A stretch of 64,000 nucleotides of DNA from positions 43,553,224 to 43,617,223 of the forward strand of contig CM037782.1 of assembly GCA_021229015.1 (NCBI GenBank), written 5' to 3'. Source of the stretch: Solen grandis (lineage: Eukaryota; Mollusca; Bivalvia; Adapedonta; Solenidae). Positions 23,845 to 35,635 of this stretch are shown one piece after another. The notes below the pieces were generated by a model, which was not told the origin of the DNA, ran no database searches, and saw only the letters and a list, made by a program, of their open reading frames with translations. A program made the translations under genes and the position numbers. Every line of letters begins with the position of its first letter. Position 1 is the stretch's first letter.

Positions 23845-24270
23845 TGAACCTTTATAACTGATATTTTAAAATCCATCTTCTTAGCATTTAAGAAATCAAT
23901 CTTACTAATGAACTTGTGAACTTGATGTAACCTGAGAATTTGTTATCAATACAATTGCTCATAAACATGAGACATTTTGAGAATTTTAATACTCTTGAAA
24001 AAAAAAAGTATGGAGACAGAATATTAACTCCATATTTGCGTGATCATTTCTGTATTTGTGACAACCATAACTGCAGTTTCGAAGTGGTATTTTTCCCCAA
24101 ATATTTCCTGTGCAGCAGATTTATAATGGATAACACCTTGAGATACTGCTTTTACTCCTGAGCTGAAAAATTGTAAAACAATGTGCTGGAATAATAAAGC
24201 CATAGTTTAATACATATACATTTGTATGTATTATCTGGTAAATTGAAGGGCATTCATGCATATGTAAAAA
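23845..24270. other. AT-rich sequence, nothing recognised
   Basis: A 73-codon plus-strand open frame at 23940-24161 has no family features. Confidence 0.35.
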
Positions 24271-24697
24271 AAACAAGAGGGCCATGATGGCCCTGAATCG
24301 CTCACCTGATTATAAATGAGCAACATATGTTGAATTTTTCATACTGACCTACTTTTTGACCCTACATGACCCAACTTCAAACTTGTCAAACTTTATGGAA
24401 ACAGATATTCCAACCAAGTTTCATGAAAGTATGGCCAAAATTGTGGCCTCTAGAGTGTTAACAATGTTTTACTAAGATTTGACCTCATGACCTACTTTTT
24501 GACCTTTCATGACCCAAATTTGAACTTGTCCAAGATATTATGGAGACAAATATTCTGACCAAGTTTCATGAAGATTGGCCTAAATATATGGCCTCTAGAG
24601 TGTTAACAAGCCAAATTGTTGACGACGCACGACGGACAACGGACGAAGGGCCATCACAAAAGCTCACCTTGAGCACCTAGCGCTCAGGTGAGCTAAT
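24271..24697 (-). mobile_element. Family H element, copy H6, 145-bp core type
   Basis: It starts ACAAGAGGGCCATGATGGCC, then CGCTCACCTGA. Two core units with GTGGCCTCTAGAGTGTTAAC follow, then GTTGACGACGCACGACGGAC, and the end GCGCTCAGGTGAGCTAATAA. Confidence 0.85.
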
Positions 24698-25535
24698 AAT
24701 GTCAGACTTTTTTTCCCCAGTTTACATGTACTGGTATATTCCAGTATTTTTTAAGTTTATATTTGTTGTCTTGAAACAAAAATATTTCAACATGTTTTCT
24801 TTTGGAATACTGGTAGATGTGTCTTTTTTTCTGTATATTTAAAGACATTGACTTCTTTTTTTCTTTTTCATGTTTTTACTCTCACCTCTATAATATCTTG
24901 TATCTTTTTATTGTTTTACAAACATCATCTCATTACTGTCTTCCTAGTAAGTATGAAACATATTTGTGAATCAACTGTCTTTAATAACTATTTTGTATTA
25001 ACTTTAGTTTTTATTGTACAAGGCAGGGATGATTCTAGTCAGTATACAATCATAAAAGTTATGAGGGGCAAATTTAAAAATTTGTTTTTTTAAGACCACA
25101 AAAAATAAATTTAAGACCCATAAATACACAATATAACCACTAATAATAACAATCACTTGTATCTTGCACTGAAAAATTGTTAGTTGTTAAAAAATGAGTT
25201 TAATTAGAGAGGAAATATGACAAGATACCAGCATAGTTACAGTTCAAGGGCTTCCTGTTACTAACAGTTTTTTTAAGGCTTTTAAGCATGATTATTTTTA
25301 TTTTTGTTGATTTATTTCAAGATCTGACATTCCAACCATGCCATTATATTGCAGACCAAATGCTTATAATTAACAAAGCTTTCGTTTTACCCAAAAATAT
25401 TTCCCAACAGTAGAATTTTTGGTTTTTCCTCTTTATGATCTCATTTGATGAATTCTGGTTTGAAAATTTCAGAGAATTTCCATCAAAGAAAGTTGTTTTG
25501 TGTACACGGAAGCTGTAGATAACTGACAAACTTAC
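24698..25535. other. AT-rich, intron-like sequence
   Basis: This lies just downstream, in the minus-strand sense, of the nuclear-receptor exon donor, so it should be intron of that gene. No second-finger exon starting with GFFRR was found here or elsewhere to the left. Confidence 0.5.
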
Positions 25536-25659
25536 CTTGCAACCTTCACATGAGTCCACACCATAGTGATACCCTGATGATTCGTCACCGCACACCTTAC
25601 AGGTCGGAGTCTTTCCGTTTGTTTTTACTGGCATTCCGTTGCTTGTCATGACATTACAT
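25536..25659 (-). CDS. Nuclear receptor exon encoding the first zinc finger of the DNA-binding domain (partial gene)
   Basis: Internal coding exon of 124 nt, giving 41 codons after one base that completes a split codon. Residues 20, 23, 37 and 40 are the four cysteines of a C-x2-C-x13-C-x2-C zinc finger, with the hallmark stretches [14 protein letters not shown] and CEGCK. The last is the start of the P-box that reads the DNA half-site. The acceptor on the minus strand is TCTGTTTCAG and the donor is AAG followed by GTAAGT, so the exon ends in phase 0 right after CEGCK. An intron just before GFF is a common place in this family. The upstream 19 residues are a low-complexity A/B-domain tail; Met codons at 4 and 9 could be starts but nothing decides this. 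The protein should be a ligand- or cofactor-regulated nuclear transcription factor. The P-box start fits NR1-type receptors (E78, Rev-erb, ROR, PPAR-like), but the second finger and ligand domain are not seen, so the subfamily is open. Confidence 0.9.
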
Positions 25660-26225
25660 CTGAAACAGACAACACGTGAAATCTGATGAGCTAAAGTACC
25701 CAATTGGTTGCAGGCAGCAGGAAAAAAAATATGATTTTATTTGTGGGAGGGTGGGAGGGACTGATATATTTTTTAAAGTAAAAACAAGACATAATCTTTT
25801 AAAGACATACGCAGCATTCATGGGGATTGAAGTAATGAAGAATGTAGAATGATTTTATTATGTTACAACCTGGTAACTGTGAAGCAATTTATTCCGAGAA
25901 GTGAAAATCTTAGTACAGACTCAGTGGAGTAAACATTATTGTAATGAAGCAGACTATAACCATTTATCAGTTTTACATAGACAAAAAAACAGACTACCGA
26001 TATATTGTATACAACAGACAGCAGACATCTTCACGTTTGGCCCAAATCAGGTCTCATTGTTCATTAAAGAGAAATGTTTCCAGAAAATAACAACATATGT
26101 ATCAAAGACACTGTAATACAGTAAGGATATATTATCAAAATTTCATGAACACAAAGCATTATAATATTTCAGCATAAATCCATAAATAGGTCAAACAGGG
26201 GGTTAGAAAGCTACGCCAAAATAAA
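25660..26225. other. Intron-like sequence upstream of the receptor exon
   Basis: It follows the TCTGTTTCAG acceptor in the minus-strand sense. No further exon was recognised. Confidence 0.45.
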
Positions 26226-27246
26226 AACAAGAGGGCCAAGATGGCCCTGTATCGCTCACCTGAGTAAGATGGCTGTGTTAGGCATAATGACAAAAAATCT
26301 GGCATCTAAAGTGTTTTCTAACATTTGACTAAGTGACCTACATATTGATCCAACCTGAATTTGCACTCAACTGGGAATTCATGCAGTCATCATTCATAGC
26401 AAGTTTAATGGTGACTGGGACAAAAATGTGGCCTCTAGAGTGTTCACAAGATTTTTCTAGGATTTGACCTCGTGACCTAGTTTTTGACCTCATGTGACTC
26501 ATTTTCGAACTCATCCAATATATCAATTAGACAAACATCCTGACCAAATCTATTGAAGATATGGCTAAAACTGTGGCCTCTAGAGAGTTCACAAGGTTTT
26601 TCTTAGATATGACCTGGTGACCTAGTTTTTGATCCCACATTACCCAATTTCAAACTCATGCAAGATATCATGTAGACAAACATCCTGACCAAGGTTCATG
26701 AAGATTGGGCCAAAACTGTGGCCTGTAGAGTGTTCACAAGGTTTTTCCAAGATTTGACCTGGTGACCTTGTTTTTGACCCCACATGACCAAATTTCGAAC
26801 TCATCCGAGATATCATGTAGACACATATCCTGACCAAATTTTATGAAGATTGGGCCAAAACTGTGACCTCTAGAGTGTTCACAAGGTTTTTAAAGGATTT
26901 GACCTAGTGACCTAGTTTTTGACCCCACATGACCCAATATCTAACTCATCCGAGATATTATGTAGACAAACCTCCTGACCAAGTTTCATGAAGATTGGGC
27001 CAAAGTTGTGGCCTCTAGAGTGTTCACAATGTTTTTCTAAGATTTTACCTAGTGACCTAGTTTTTGACCCCACATGACCCAATTTCGAGCTCATTAGAGA
27101 TATCATGTAGACAAACATCCTGACCAAGTTTCATGAAGATTGGGCCAAAACTGTGGCCTGTAGAGTGTTCACAAGCAATTGTTGACGATGGACGACAGAC
27201 GACGCATGACGGACAAAAGGCAGAAGTGCTCAGGTGAGCTAAAAAA
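26226..27246 (-). mobile_element. Family H element, copy H7, 145-bp core type, five to six units
   Basis: It starts ACAAGAGGGCCAAGATGGCC and repeats TTTTTGACCCCACATGACCC with GTGGCCTCTAGAGTGTTCAC at about 145 bp. It ends GACAAAAGGCAGAAGTGCTC, then AGGTGAGCTAAAAAA. Compared with H5 and H11, about 20 bp between AAAGGC and AGTGCTC are missing, removing the first arm of the palindrome at that end. Confidence 0.8.
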
Positions 27247-27779
27247 GTCCAATTGAAAAGGCACAATATTATTTCCATTATTTTTCCTGACAATGAACAA
27301 GACCATTACCAGTGCGTCCATGTCATCAAGGTAGCTGATTATGGCCAACAATGATGACAGTCCTGATCTACACATGGGCACTAACGGTGTCCTTGATACA
27401 GAAGTCCAGGCAACCTCAAGATATCACTGGTCTTCTAGGTCAAGTACTTTATCACTACTGACTGCTATCAGAGAGTGTTACACAAGCTTACACAAACATG
27501 ACCATGTGATCATCTGACCTCAACCAACCTGAACTTTTATGTTCTACCATTAACCTCAGAGGATGCTTTGTCATGTTATAACAGGTGAAACTGCTTCAAT
27601 ATTTGTGTTTTCTTATCACTGTGAAATCATTAATTTTCGTGGAACACTAATTTTCATCGATTTTGTGGGGGTTATATCCATGAATATAAATCCCAACAAA
27701 AACTTGTCTCTTACCATCCCCATTCATGGTCACAAAGTTTCAGGAAGAACAGACGGACATACGGCAGACAAAGGCAAAT
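27247..27779. other. Unannotated sequence with a CGTGGAACACTAATTTTC repeat
   Basis: TTTTCGTGGAACACTAATTT, TTTTGTGGGGGTT and TCCATGAATATAAATCCC (27630-27700) look like part of a dispersed repeat. The rest is not recognised. Confidence 0.35.
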
Positions 27780-27917
27780 CTATATGGCCCCCCATCTATA
27801 TGGTGGGGGCATAAAGAACTAGAGTTACCACTGAAGGTGATAAATACCACCACAAAATGTTTGATACAGGAGAAGCCAGACTCCAGGCAGAGCATAGATA
27901 AGAACCTGTATACATAG
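27780..27917 (-). repeat. Family F composite repeat, inverted copy, left segment
   Basis: ACTAGAGTTACCACTGAAGG, TTTGATACAGGAGAAGCCAG and AACCTGTATACATAG are the reverse complement of 11095-11196. It is cut at the TA (27918-27919) by the Tigger element. Confidence 0.7.
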
Positions 27918-28083
27918 TACAGTCAAACTTGTATTAAGCAGCCACCCAAGGGACGGGCCCAATGAATGAATGTATGTATTTACTTTTACTTTTTTAAATG
28001 TATAGTATACCTATACACCAACTCTCTCTTTTTTTTCTCCCCTTTCAATTTTTATCTCTTTCTGAGTATTATACCCATTTTGA

Positions 28084-28170
28084 AAGAAAGAATGAATGAA
28101 TGAATGAATGAATGAATGAATGAATGAATGAATGAATGAATGAATGAATGAATGAATGAATGAATGAATA
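28084..28170. repeat. (GAAT)n microsatellite
   Basis: About 21 tetranucleotide units inside the Tigger relic. It accounts for a minus-strand open frame that reads repeated IHSF. Confidence 0.95.
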
Positions 28171-28399
28171 CTTTTTATATATTTATAGTACCATCTGTAT
28201 AGTTTACAATCTCTCTCTTTCTCTCTCTGAACAAATTGAAAAAAAAAGAGTAAATATTTACACTTCAATAACAAAGTAAATATTCAACTGATAAGCACAT
28301 GTATTAATATATCATATATAAACATGTCTCTTAAAAAAGTTATTTAACTCATAAGTGGGCCAGACACAGGAACTTGTTCTGAACCAGCGGTAACAGAGA

Positions 28400-28608
28400 C
28401 TTTTTTGAATTCATCGTTGGGTGTTGATTTCTTCTAAATTCTTGCTCTCATACTCTTCAAGTAATTCCCGTTTTCTTTTTGAGATATTCTAGATCTGAGT
28501 CCAGCCATAGTTAAATTCAGCTGCGATTATTCTCTAGCTTTTCCCAGCTTCGAGAAGTTTCAGAACTTTCATTCTGTGATCTAGTGTCAGACATTTTCGT
28601 TTACACAT
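28400..28608 (-). pseudogene. Tigger transposase N-terminal DNA-binding domain, inactivated
   Basis: Reading from 28608 on the minus strand gives KRKCLTLDHRMKVLKLLEAG, the CENP-B/Psq-like helix-turn-helix start of Tigger transposases. In the same frame follow RIIAAEFNYG, TQI, NISKRKRELLEEYES and further residues. The frame is cut by TAG after LEAGKS, TAG after TQI and TGA after NTQR. The first stop sits where relatives usually have Trp, so a TGG to TAG change is likely. The catalytic DDE region is missing. This is a neutral fossil, not a gene. Confidence 0.8.
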
Positions 28609-29227
28609 GATTGCAAACATGGACACATTACTGTTATGTTCTAAATATTCCATTTTATATCGCTGACGATTTCTTGTTTTTAGCGGCAAACAGTCGTATT
28701 CTTTGATCAAGCAATCAATAAAAAACACCTTTATAACTCTCAAAAATTAAAAGATGTCCGCATTTAATTATGCATTCATAATTCCAACATTAACACCGTT
28801 CGGCGATCATCTAGTCAGCCAAGTAAATCTTATATAGCAGAATCGAGTGCATAACTGTTTATATACAAGATGCATATTTCATCAAACTTCAAACTTTGCA
28901 TAGATAAAAGGTAATCAGGGTAATTAAAACACTCATTGTTAGTTGATTGGTTAAGCTAGCCCTGTGCCTGCGAGTGGGGAGCAGGGGATTTATTGGCACG
29001 CGTTCAGTGCAGGATCACAACTGACTGTCACCTCCTGCTGATTAACTGCTAATTAGGACTGCTTTGAAGTAGAATTATCCCCTTTAAAGGTGACTGTTGA
29101 CCTCATATGACAATTAACCGCGAATTACACGACAATTAAAGAAGAATTTGCTCGGAGGACCTGACTTGACCGCTTATGTCATGGTGACCGCTTAATACAA
29201 GTGACCGCTATCACAAGTTTAAATGAA

Positions 29228-30130
29228 TATTGCATGGTTAAGATAGTAAGTAATAAGTAAGTAAAGTTTTTATTTAAAGTGGATAGAGAGTCACTTATGG
29301 TTGTTTGGCACAGTAGTTGAAAAGTGTAGTTACAGTTCTTGGACACTGCACTTTACATTTTGAGTTTCAAGTAAATACCATGTATAATATTCGAGTTATA
29401 TTAAGGTTAAGGACAAAAAAAGAAGCAAAGGGAAGATAATTAAAAAAATGGGACCAGGTAGAGTCACAGTTCTTGGACACTGCACCTTTCCTAGTCGCCA
29501 TCTGTTTACATTTTAAGTTTCGAGTCAATACCTTGTATAATTTTTGAGTTATGTTCCAGACAAGAAAGGGATGTAATTCAAAAATGGGACCAGAGCAATA
29601 ACTCTGCCGTCCTTGAGACAACTCAAGTGAAATTTATGTCACGCACCTCTCCAGCTGATTATGAATACACACAAAAAATTTGAACTGAATCGGTTAAGAA
29701 ATGTAGAAGTTTGTGTCACAAGATATTTAGAGTCAAATCAGGGGCAATAACTCAGTAATTCTTGTGTGAATGAACCTGAAATTTGCGTCTTGCACATCTA
29801 CTGCTCCTGATAAAAAATTATGCCAAGTATCAGGTGAATTGGACTGAAAGTGAAGGAGGAGTTCACCAGACAAGATTTTGCAGACAGACCAACCGACCAA
29901 CAGGCTGATTCCAAGATTTTTCAAGTAGATTCAGGGGCAATAACTCCATAATTCTTAGAAAACACATGTGACATTTGTGTCTTGCACATCTACAGCTCCT
30001 GATGCATATTTATGCCAAGTATCAGATGAATTGGACTGAAAGTGAAGGAGGAGTTCACCGGACAAGATTTTGCAGACAGTCCAACCGACCGACCAACAGG
30101 CTGATTCCAGTATACCCCCCCCACCACCCC
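29228..30130 (-). repeat. Family F composite repeat, inverted copy, right segment
   Basis: It resumes with TATTGCATGGTTAAGATAGT, then the reverse of the 150-bp and 190-bp units seen at 10310-11060. It also holds two further 185-bp units (GCCAAGTATCAGGTGAATTG, AGTGAAGGAGGAGTTCACC) absent from the plus copy. It ends at a C-rich run near 30118. Confidence 0.7.
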
Positions 30131-30342
30131 AACTTCGTTTTAAATCTCCTTTATGAAGGGGCAGTAAGTGTTTAGGTTGACTGTGATCAATATACCATTC
30201 TTCACATGCCGAAGTCGATTACTTCATGGTTAAACAAACACAGCTGTGTTGTAGCATAAAGCATACAAGGCTCAAGGCTTTCTACTGTCAATGACCGAGT
30301 GTAACTCTGGTAGGTCAGAGAAACATCACAAACATTATCCCT

Positions 30343-30651
30343 TTAACCCAATGAATATTCATGTACAAATTCATGACTTAAGGAATATTTGTTAACTGAA
30401 ATTCAAAATGGCATATATGTATTACAAAATGGAAAGTTCTTTGCCACACAGATGTTGTAGAAACAGAGCTACAATATTGTATGACCTAACAGAGGTGACC
30501 TTGATCAGAGATAGAAGCTGCCTGACCTGGGTCTGCTCTACCCACCAATGTGCCAAAATGAGTAAAAAAATAGAGAATACAACTACCAGCTAAAATTAAA
30601 CGTTCTTCACCGGGGGATTCACACTGTATATCATTTATCAACTGGGTTAAT
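30343..30651. mobile_element. Family B TTAA MITE, copy B4 (right end uncertain)
   Basis: TTAACCCAATGAATATTCAT is at the left, the interior has GATCAGAGATAGAAGCTGCC, and GGGTTAA near 30645-30651 is a possible right end. Confidence 0.4.
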
Positions 30652-31063
30652 TGATCTGAAATATGTAACACTTATTAGGTTTCATTTCAGAATGTATGAA
30701 AGCTGAAATCCTGTACATCAGTATATGTAGGTTTTCAATATTTTTTCAATATAAGAAAGTAGATGTAGTCAAGTACCACATGCATCTCTGTTTAGAAGAA
30801 TAGCATTGGGCTTTGAGTGTTTTCTGAAAGGAACTTCAGGCTTTTCAGGGTTGGGATTATCAACATATGGTAAAATACATGAATGTAACAAACAAAATAA
30901 AAAGTGCTTGTAAATGTTTCAGGAAACTGCATGCAATCAAAAACAAATAAAATGAAAGGTCCCTGAGTGCCCCTTCATTTTGATAGTGTATCACCAGTAC
31001 ATGAATATAGTGTGCCCTCCAGACAAAACAAACTGATCCAGTTTTCAGACAACCTTGAATTAT
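30652..31063. other. Unannotated sequence
   Basis: Nothing recognised. Confidence 0.35.
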
Positions 31064-32401
31064 ACAAGAGCTGTCAGAGGACAGCACGCTCGACTATTCA
31101 AAATGCTTGTTGGTAAATCAAATGAAATCTATTTCAATTCTTGCCGTTCACATTCCCTGTACATAATAATAGTCAAAAATGATATACCTTGATAGTATGA
31201 TACCCCTTAATATTTTTATGATGTCTAAAATCAATCCCATGCCTAGTTAATGAGACATAAGCACAATAACACTGTGCATGCAAAACTGTAACCCAAAATC
31301 CAAGTTAGAAAAGGGCCATAATTGCATCAGTCCAAAAGTTATCCTCCTGTTTTCTGATGCCCCTGAAGACACACCTTAACCCTTTCCCTCATATAGACTC
31401 ATTTTGACGCACTCAATAGGTATCACATAAAGCCTGATCTGCAGAAAACCACAGTTAACCTTATCAAATTTAATTACAAAATCCTAATTTCAGACCACGA
31501 GGGCAGCTAAGCATGACAGATCAGCTCGAGTTACTCGCAGGCTGATCTGGTTTATGCAGTTCGCAGGTTTTATGTGTCCCTTGAGGAAAGGGTTAACTTT
31601 CTAGTCAATTCCACAAGCAATTTCTGAAATATAAGCTGGATAGTAGCTTGAATGCAAAAATTTAACCAAAATTCTAAGATAAAGGGGGTCATAATTTTTA
31701 TTTTATTCCATCAAGTGTTATCTTCCTTTATAGTATGATACCCCTAAACATATTAAAGATGTTTCAAATCAATTCCATGCCTGGACTCTGAGATATTAGC
31801 ATGAAAGTACCTTGCATGCAAAACTTTAACCAAAATTTCTAAGTTAAAAGGGAGAAATATTTGTAACATATTCTATCAAGAATTATCTACCATGAAAGTA
31901 TGGTACCCCTAAACATATTAAAGATGTTTCAAATCAATCCCATGCCTGGATACTGAGATATTAGCATGAAAGTACCTTGCATGCAAAATTTTAACCAAAA
32001 TTTCTAAGTCAAAAGGGGCAATAATTTGTAACATATTCTATCAAGAGTTATCTACCATGAAAGTATGATACCCCTTAACATATTAAAGATGTTTCAAATC
32101 AATTGCATGCTTGATACTGAGATATGAGCATGAGAGTATCTTGCATGCAAAACTTTAACCAAAATTTCTTAGTTAAAAAGGGGCCATAATTAGTAATATA
32201 TTCCATCAAGAGTTATTTACCTTGGTTGTATGATGCCCCTAAACATATTCATAAACTTTCAAGTCAATACCATGAATGGTTATTGAGATATAAGGTTGAT
32301 AGTTACTTTCACGCAAAACTTTAACCAAAAGCTGCAACGCCAACGCCGACGCCAGGGTGACTACAATAGCTCTCATATTCTTCGAATAGTCGCGCTAAAA
32401 A
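31064..32401 (-). mobile_element. Family D element (HINE-like), copy D1, with a MITE inside
   Basis: The hairpin end is ACAAGAGCTGTCAGAGGACA, then GCACGCTCGACTATTC. About 163-bp units follow (AAAGATGTTTCAAATCAATC, ATTAGCATGAAAGTACCTTG, AAAACTTTAACCAAAATTTC). It ends in AACGCCAACGCCGACGCC, CTACAATAGC and GAATAGTCGCGCTAAAAAT. The 12-nt subterminal repeats GCTCGACTATTC / GAATAGTCG(A/C)GC are inverted. Family A copy A4 splits it at 31376-31596. Confidence 0.8.
31376..31596 (-). mobile_element. Family A TTAA MITE, copy A4, nested in D1
   Basis: TTAACCCTTTCCCTCATATA at the left; TTGAGGAAAGGGTTAA at the right. The hairpin is partly decayed. The uninterrupted D3 copy reads ACACTCCTTAACTTTCTAG at 36273-36291, so TTAA was duplicated on entry. 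Confidence 0.85.
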
Positions 32402-32489
32402 TGAGATATGATAATTTAATGGTCCTTCAGGTTAAAACTTATTTATTTTACATCAGTCAAGAAACAAGTTATTACAACTTATACTCCCT

Positions 32490-32625
32490 CTCTACAGTTC
32501 CTGGGTTGGACCAGTACTTTGTGCTCGGGAAGGTCTTGAAGAATTCTTGCCTCAAACAGGGTTCGAACCCACAACCTTCAGATCCGAAATCGGATACATT
32601 ACCACTGGACCACGCTGTCCTTTAT
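32490..32625 (-). mobile_element. tRNA-headed SINE, intact promoter
   Basis: On the minus strand AGCGTGGTCCAGTGGTAATG (A-box) is followed by GTGGGTTCGAACCC (B-box). The tail is AAGACCTTCCCGAGCACAAA, then GTACTGGTCCAACCCAGG. A plus-strand open frame of 149 codons runs across it and flanks; it has no coding signs. Confidence 0.7.
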
Positions 32626-32934
32626 TTCACACAAGAGTTATTATCGTTATATTTGCGTTTTTGCAGAAAAAGGAGTTCATCAAACAGAAAATTTACCACA
32701 CTGTTATTAACTTTATATAATGTTTTATTATTTGCAATGCACTAAAAGAACTTTGAAATGCTATTTTTTGAAAAATCAAAGCCCATCAGATATAGATCTT
32801 AACGAGGCTGAATATGCCCAATTATCTTCTCACAGCATAAAGAAAAAATAACTAACAAAACTGCATGTTTAAAGGCATCAATCAAATAGACAAGTTATCA
32901 ATATAACTTAATCTTATTCAGCTTTATTTTCTGA

Positions 32935-33065
32935 CCATTAAAGCTTTTATTTTCTGATCATTTAAAGAGTTGACGAGAAAAAACAGTATACTCAAGACAC
33001 CTTTAAAGCTTTTATTTTCTGACCATCTAAAGAGTTGACGAGAAAAAACATAGTATACTCAGATA
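32935..33065. repeat. Direct duplication of about 65 bp
   Basis: AAAGCTTTTATTTTCTGA, then AGAGTTGACGAGAAAAAACA, occurs twice in a row, followed each time by GTATACTCA. Confidence 0.8.
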
Positions 33066-33169
33066 GAGATAATCCAAATTATTTTTATTACAGCTGAACA
33101 CTGAGAATTACTGCCATGCCATGGCTCTGAGACTAAGAGCTACACTGGACATGCTGCAGACATACTGGA

Positions 33170-33896
33170 GCCATCAAGTGTTATCTTCCTTTATAGTATG
33201 ATACCCCTAAACATATTAAAGATGTTTCAAATCAATCCCATGCCTGGATACTGAGATATTAGCATGAAAGTACCTTGCATGCAAAACTTTAACCAAAATT
33301 TCTAAGTTAAAAAGGGGCAATAATTGGTAACAAATTCTATCAAGAGTTATCTACCATGAAAGTATGATACCCCTAAACATATTAAAGATGTTTCAAATCA
33401 ATCGCATGCTTGATAATGAGATATAAGCATGAGAGTATCTTGCATGCAAAACTTTAACCAAAATATCTAAGTTAAAAAGGGGCCATAATTTGTAATATAT
33501 TCCATCAAGAGTTATCTACCTTGGTTGTATGATGCCCCTAAACATATTCATAAACTTTCAAGTCAATACCATGAATGGTTATTGAGATACAAACTAGATA
33601 GTAGCTTGCACACAAAACTTTAACCAAATTTTCTATTGCATGCAAAACTTTAACCAAAATTTCTAAGTTAAAAAGGGGCCATAATTCATATTAAATTTAG
33701 TCAAGAGTTATCTACCTTGGTTGTCTGATGCCCCTGAACATATTTATAAACTTTCAAGTCAATACCATAAATGGTTATTGAGATATAAGGTTGATAGTAA
33801 CTTGCACGCAAAACTTTAACCAAAAGCTGCAACGCCAATGCCGACGCCAGGGTGACTACAATAGCTCTCATATTCTACGAATAGTCGAGCTAAAAA
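33170..33896 (-). mobile_element. Family D element, copy D2, hairpin end lost
   Basis: It starts inside a unit (CATCAAGTGTTATCTTCC), continues through four 163-bp units, and ends intact with CCGACGCCAGGGTGACTAC and GAATAGTCGAGCTAAAAAT. Confidence 0.75.
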
Positions 33897-34060
33897 TCAA
33901 AGTAAGAGCTCAGGATGCCTATCAACACAAAACCCTGACTTATTTGGTCTAACTTGAACTATGAATGTTACCAAAATATAACTTAATTATTAATTATATT
34001 TGTTTTTTTCTTTCAAAAAGCTTAAAAAAAAACACACAAAAAAAAACCACACACACACAC

Positions 34061-34727
34061 ACAATAGGGCCATCATGGCCCTTATTTGCTCACCTTATTA
34101 CTGACCATGCCTTACCCATAGTCAAACTTGACCAAGATATCAAGACAAATATTTCTAACAAGTTTGACAAAGATTTGACTAAAAATGTGAGAAAGATTTG
34201 ACTAAAAATGTGAGAAAGATTTAGCTAATAAGGTACAATCATACTTAGCTGAGAGATTATGAACATAAACATTTTTGTAAAGCTTAAGAAATGGAGGATG
34301 CTTGAGTGTTAACAAAATGAAATCTGGCATTTTCTTATACATAAAGGGCCATAACTCCTGATCTAATGAACACATATCTGCTACAATCAACCCTGACAAA
34401 GAGATTATGGTCATAAACATTGTCAAAAAGTTTGAAGATGATTATTAAAAAAAATGAAGAAGCTAGAGTGTAAACAAAGTGAAATCTGGGATTTTTTTTA
34501 TATTAAAAGGGGCATAACTCCTGACCTTATTGGCAGATCTTAGCCATAATCATACTTGACCGAGATATTTTGGTCATAAACATTGTCATAAATTTTAAAG
34601 ATGATTGCTTAAGAAATTAAGTTGCTTGTATGTAAACACTAAATAAAAATTGTTGATGGACGACGCACAACAGACATTCAAGTTTCAGAAAAAGCTCACC
34701 CTGAGCTTCGCTCAGGTGAGCTAAAAA
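34061..34727 (-). mobile_element. Family H element, copy H8, 160-bp core type
   Basis: A short (AC)n precedes AGGGCCATCATGGCCCTTAT and GCTCACC. The core has CATAACTCCTGACC, TTATGGTCATAAACATTG and AGTGTAAACAAAGTG. It ends GCTCACCCTGAGCTTCGCTC, then AGGTGAGCTAAAAA. Confidence 0.75.
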
Positions 34728-35635
34728 CTACTGCCACCATTGACCTAGTGGCATGTCAATTTCTGATAGTACTATATGCCTCACTTTCTTGTACAACACA
34801 ATAACACAAGCAAATAACACAATCATTACAGGTAAAATACAAAGGGTCCATCCCATGATTTCTAAATACTTAAATCTCTCTTTCATAGGCCTCAGAGTAC
34901 TGAACTACTTCCTATAACTTTGTTATCTATCAATGGACCTTTCCAGTGTTCCCAGATGTATTCAAATTGACCTATAAGTTACCTAATAGTTACACTTGGA
35001 TAGCAGGTAGTTGATAGTTGACCTGATTTACTAAAAAAGACACACTTTTTAGTTTGTGGGCAGTGAAATATTATTGGACACTACCTAAAATTGATACTAA
35101 GGAGGAAAAGAATTTCATATTATCAGACACCTAAAAAGCTAAATGCTTATTGTCATTTCAGTATGTCCTGGTTATAATAACTGTTGCTACTGTGGTGTTT
35201 ATATCTTTGTCAAGATAAATGAGTGTAAACCAGCCCAAACATGGCAACTCTCCAGAAAACAAGTTTTAGTGTCCTATTTTGAAACATACCTTGCACTATT
35301 TAGGTCAACATATACATCAATATTGTATACACAGCCAAGGTCCATTTAATCTAGTTTTTCTTCCCATGATGTGCCAGGTATACGCAGATGCCACTTGTTA
35401 TACAACTTCTAGATCACTGCTGATAGTCAAGTATGCCAGTTTGGTTAAACTAAATGCATATGATCTTTTTTATTCAACTTGCCTGGAGCACAATACTTAT
35501 GGCAAATCACCATTTGGGTCAAAATTAACATTTCTTTGTGTCCACTTAATTAGACGATTTTAATGTTGTCTCATTTCAGCTTATATGATAAATCCTCTTC
35601 AAGTATAATACATGTTTACCACAAGCATTTGTTTG
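34728..35635. other. Unannotated sequence
   Basis: A splice-like minus-strand donor (GCAAG/GTATGTTTC) at about 35287 follows about 55 open bases, but without supporting features. Nothing else was recognised. Confidence 0.35.

Larger units (their letters stand above)
27920..29225 (-). mobile_element. Degraded Tigger/pogo-type DNA transposon, 1.3 kb
   Basis: The left end reads CAGTCAAACTTGTATTAAGC after a TA (27918-27919). The right end carries diverged inverted copies (GACCGCTTAATACAAGT, then GACCGCTATCACAAGTTT). CAGTC... termini with a TA target are typical of the pogo/Tigger branch of Tc1/mariner elements. Inside, on the minus strand, lies a broken transposase N-terminus (28400-28608), and near the left end a GAAT microsatellite. 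The element splits a copy of repeat family F. The unsplit copy at about 11085-11100 shows the original TA site, which sets both ends. Confidence 0.8.

Noticed and set aside
28011..28274. Open frame reading repeated IHSF
   Set aside because: Translation of the (GAAT)n microsatellite.
32296..32745. Longest open frame in the window, 149 codons
   Set aside because: It crosses the end of D1 and a SINE in the antisense direction; composition and context are those of repeats.
35285..35345. Minus-strand exon before GCAAG/GTATGTTTC
   Set aside because: About 18 open codons only, no recognisable family and no partner exon.
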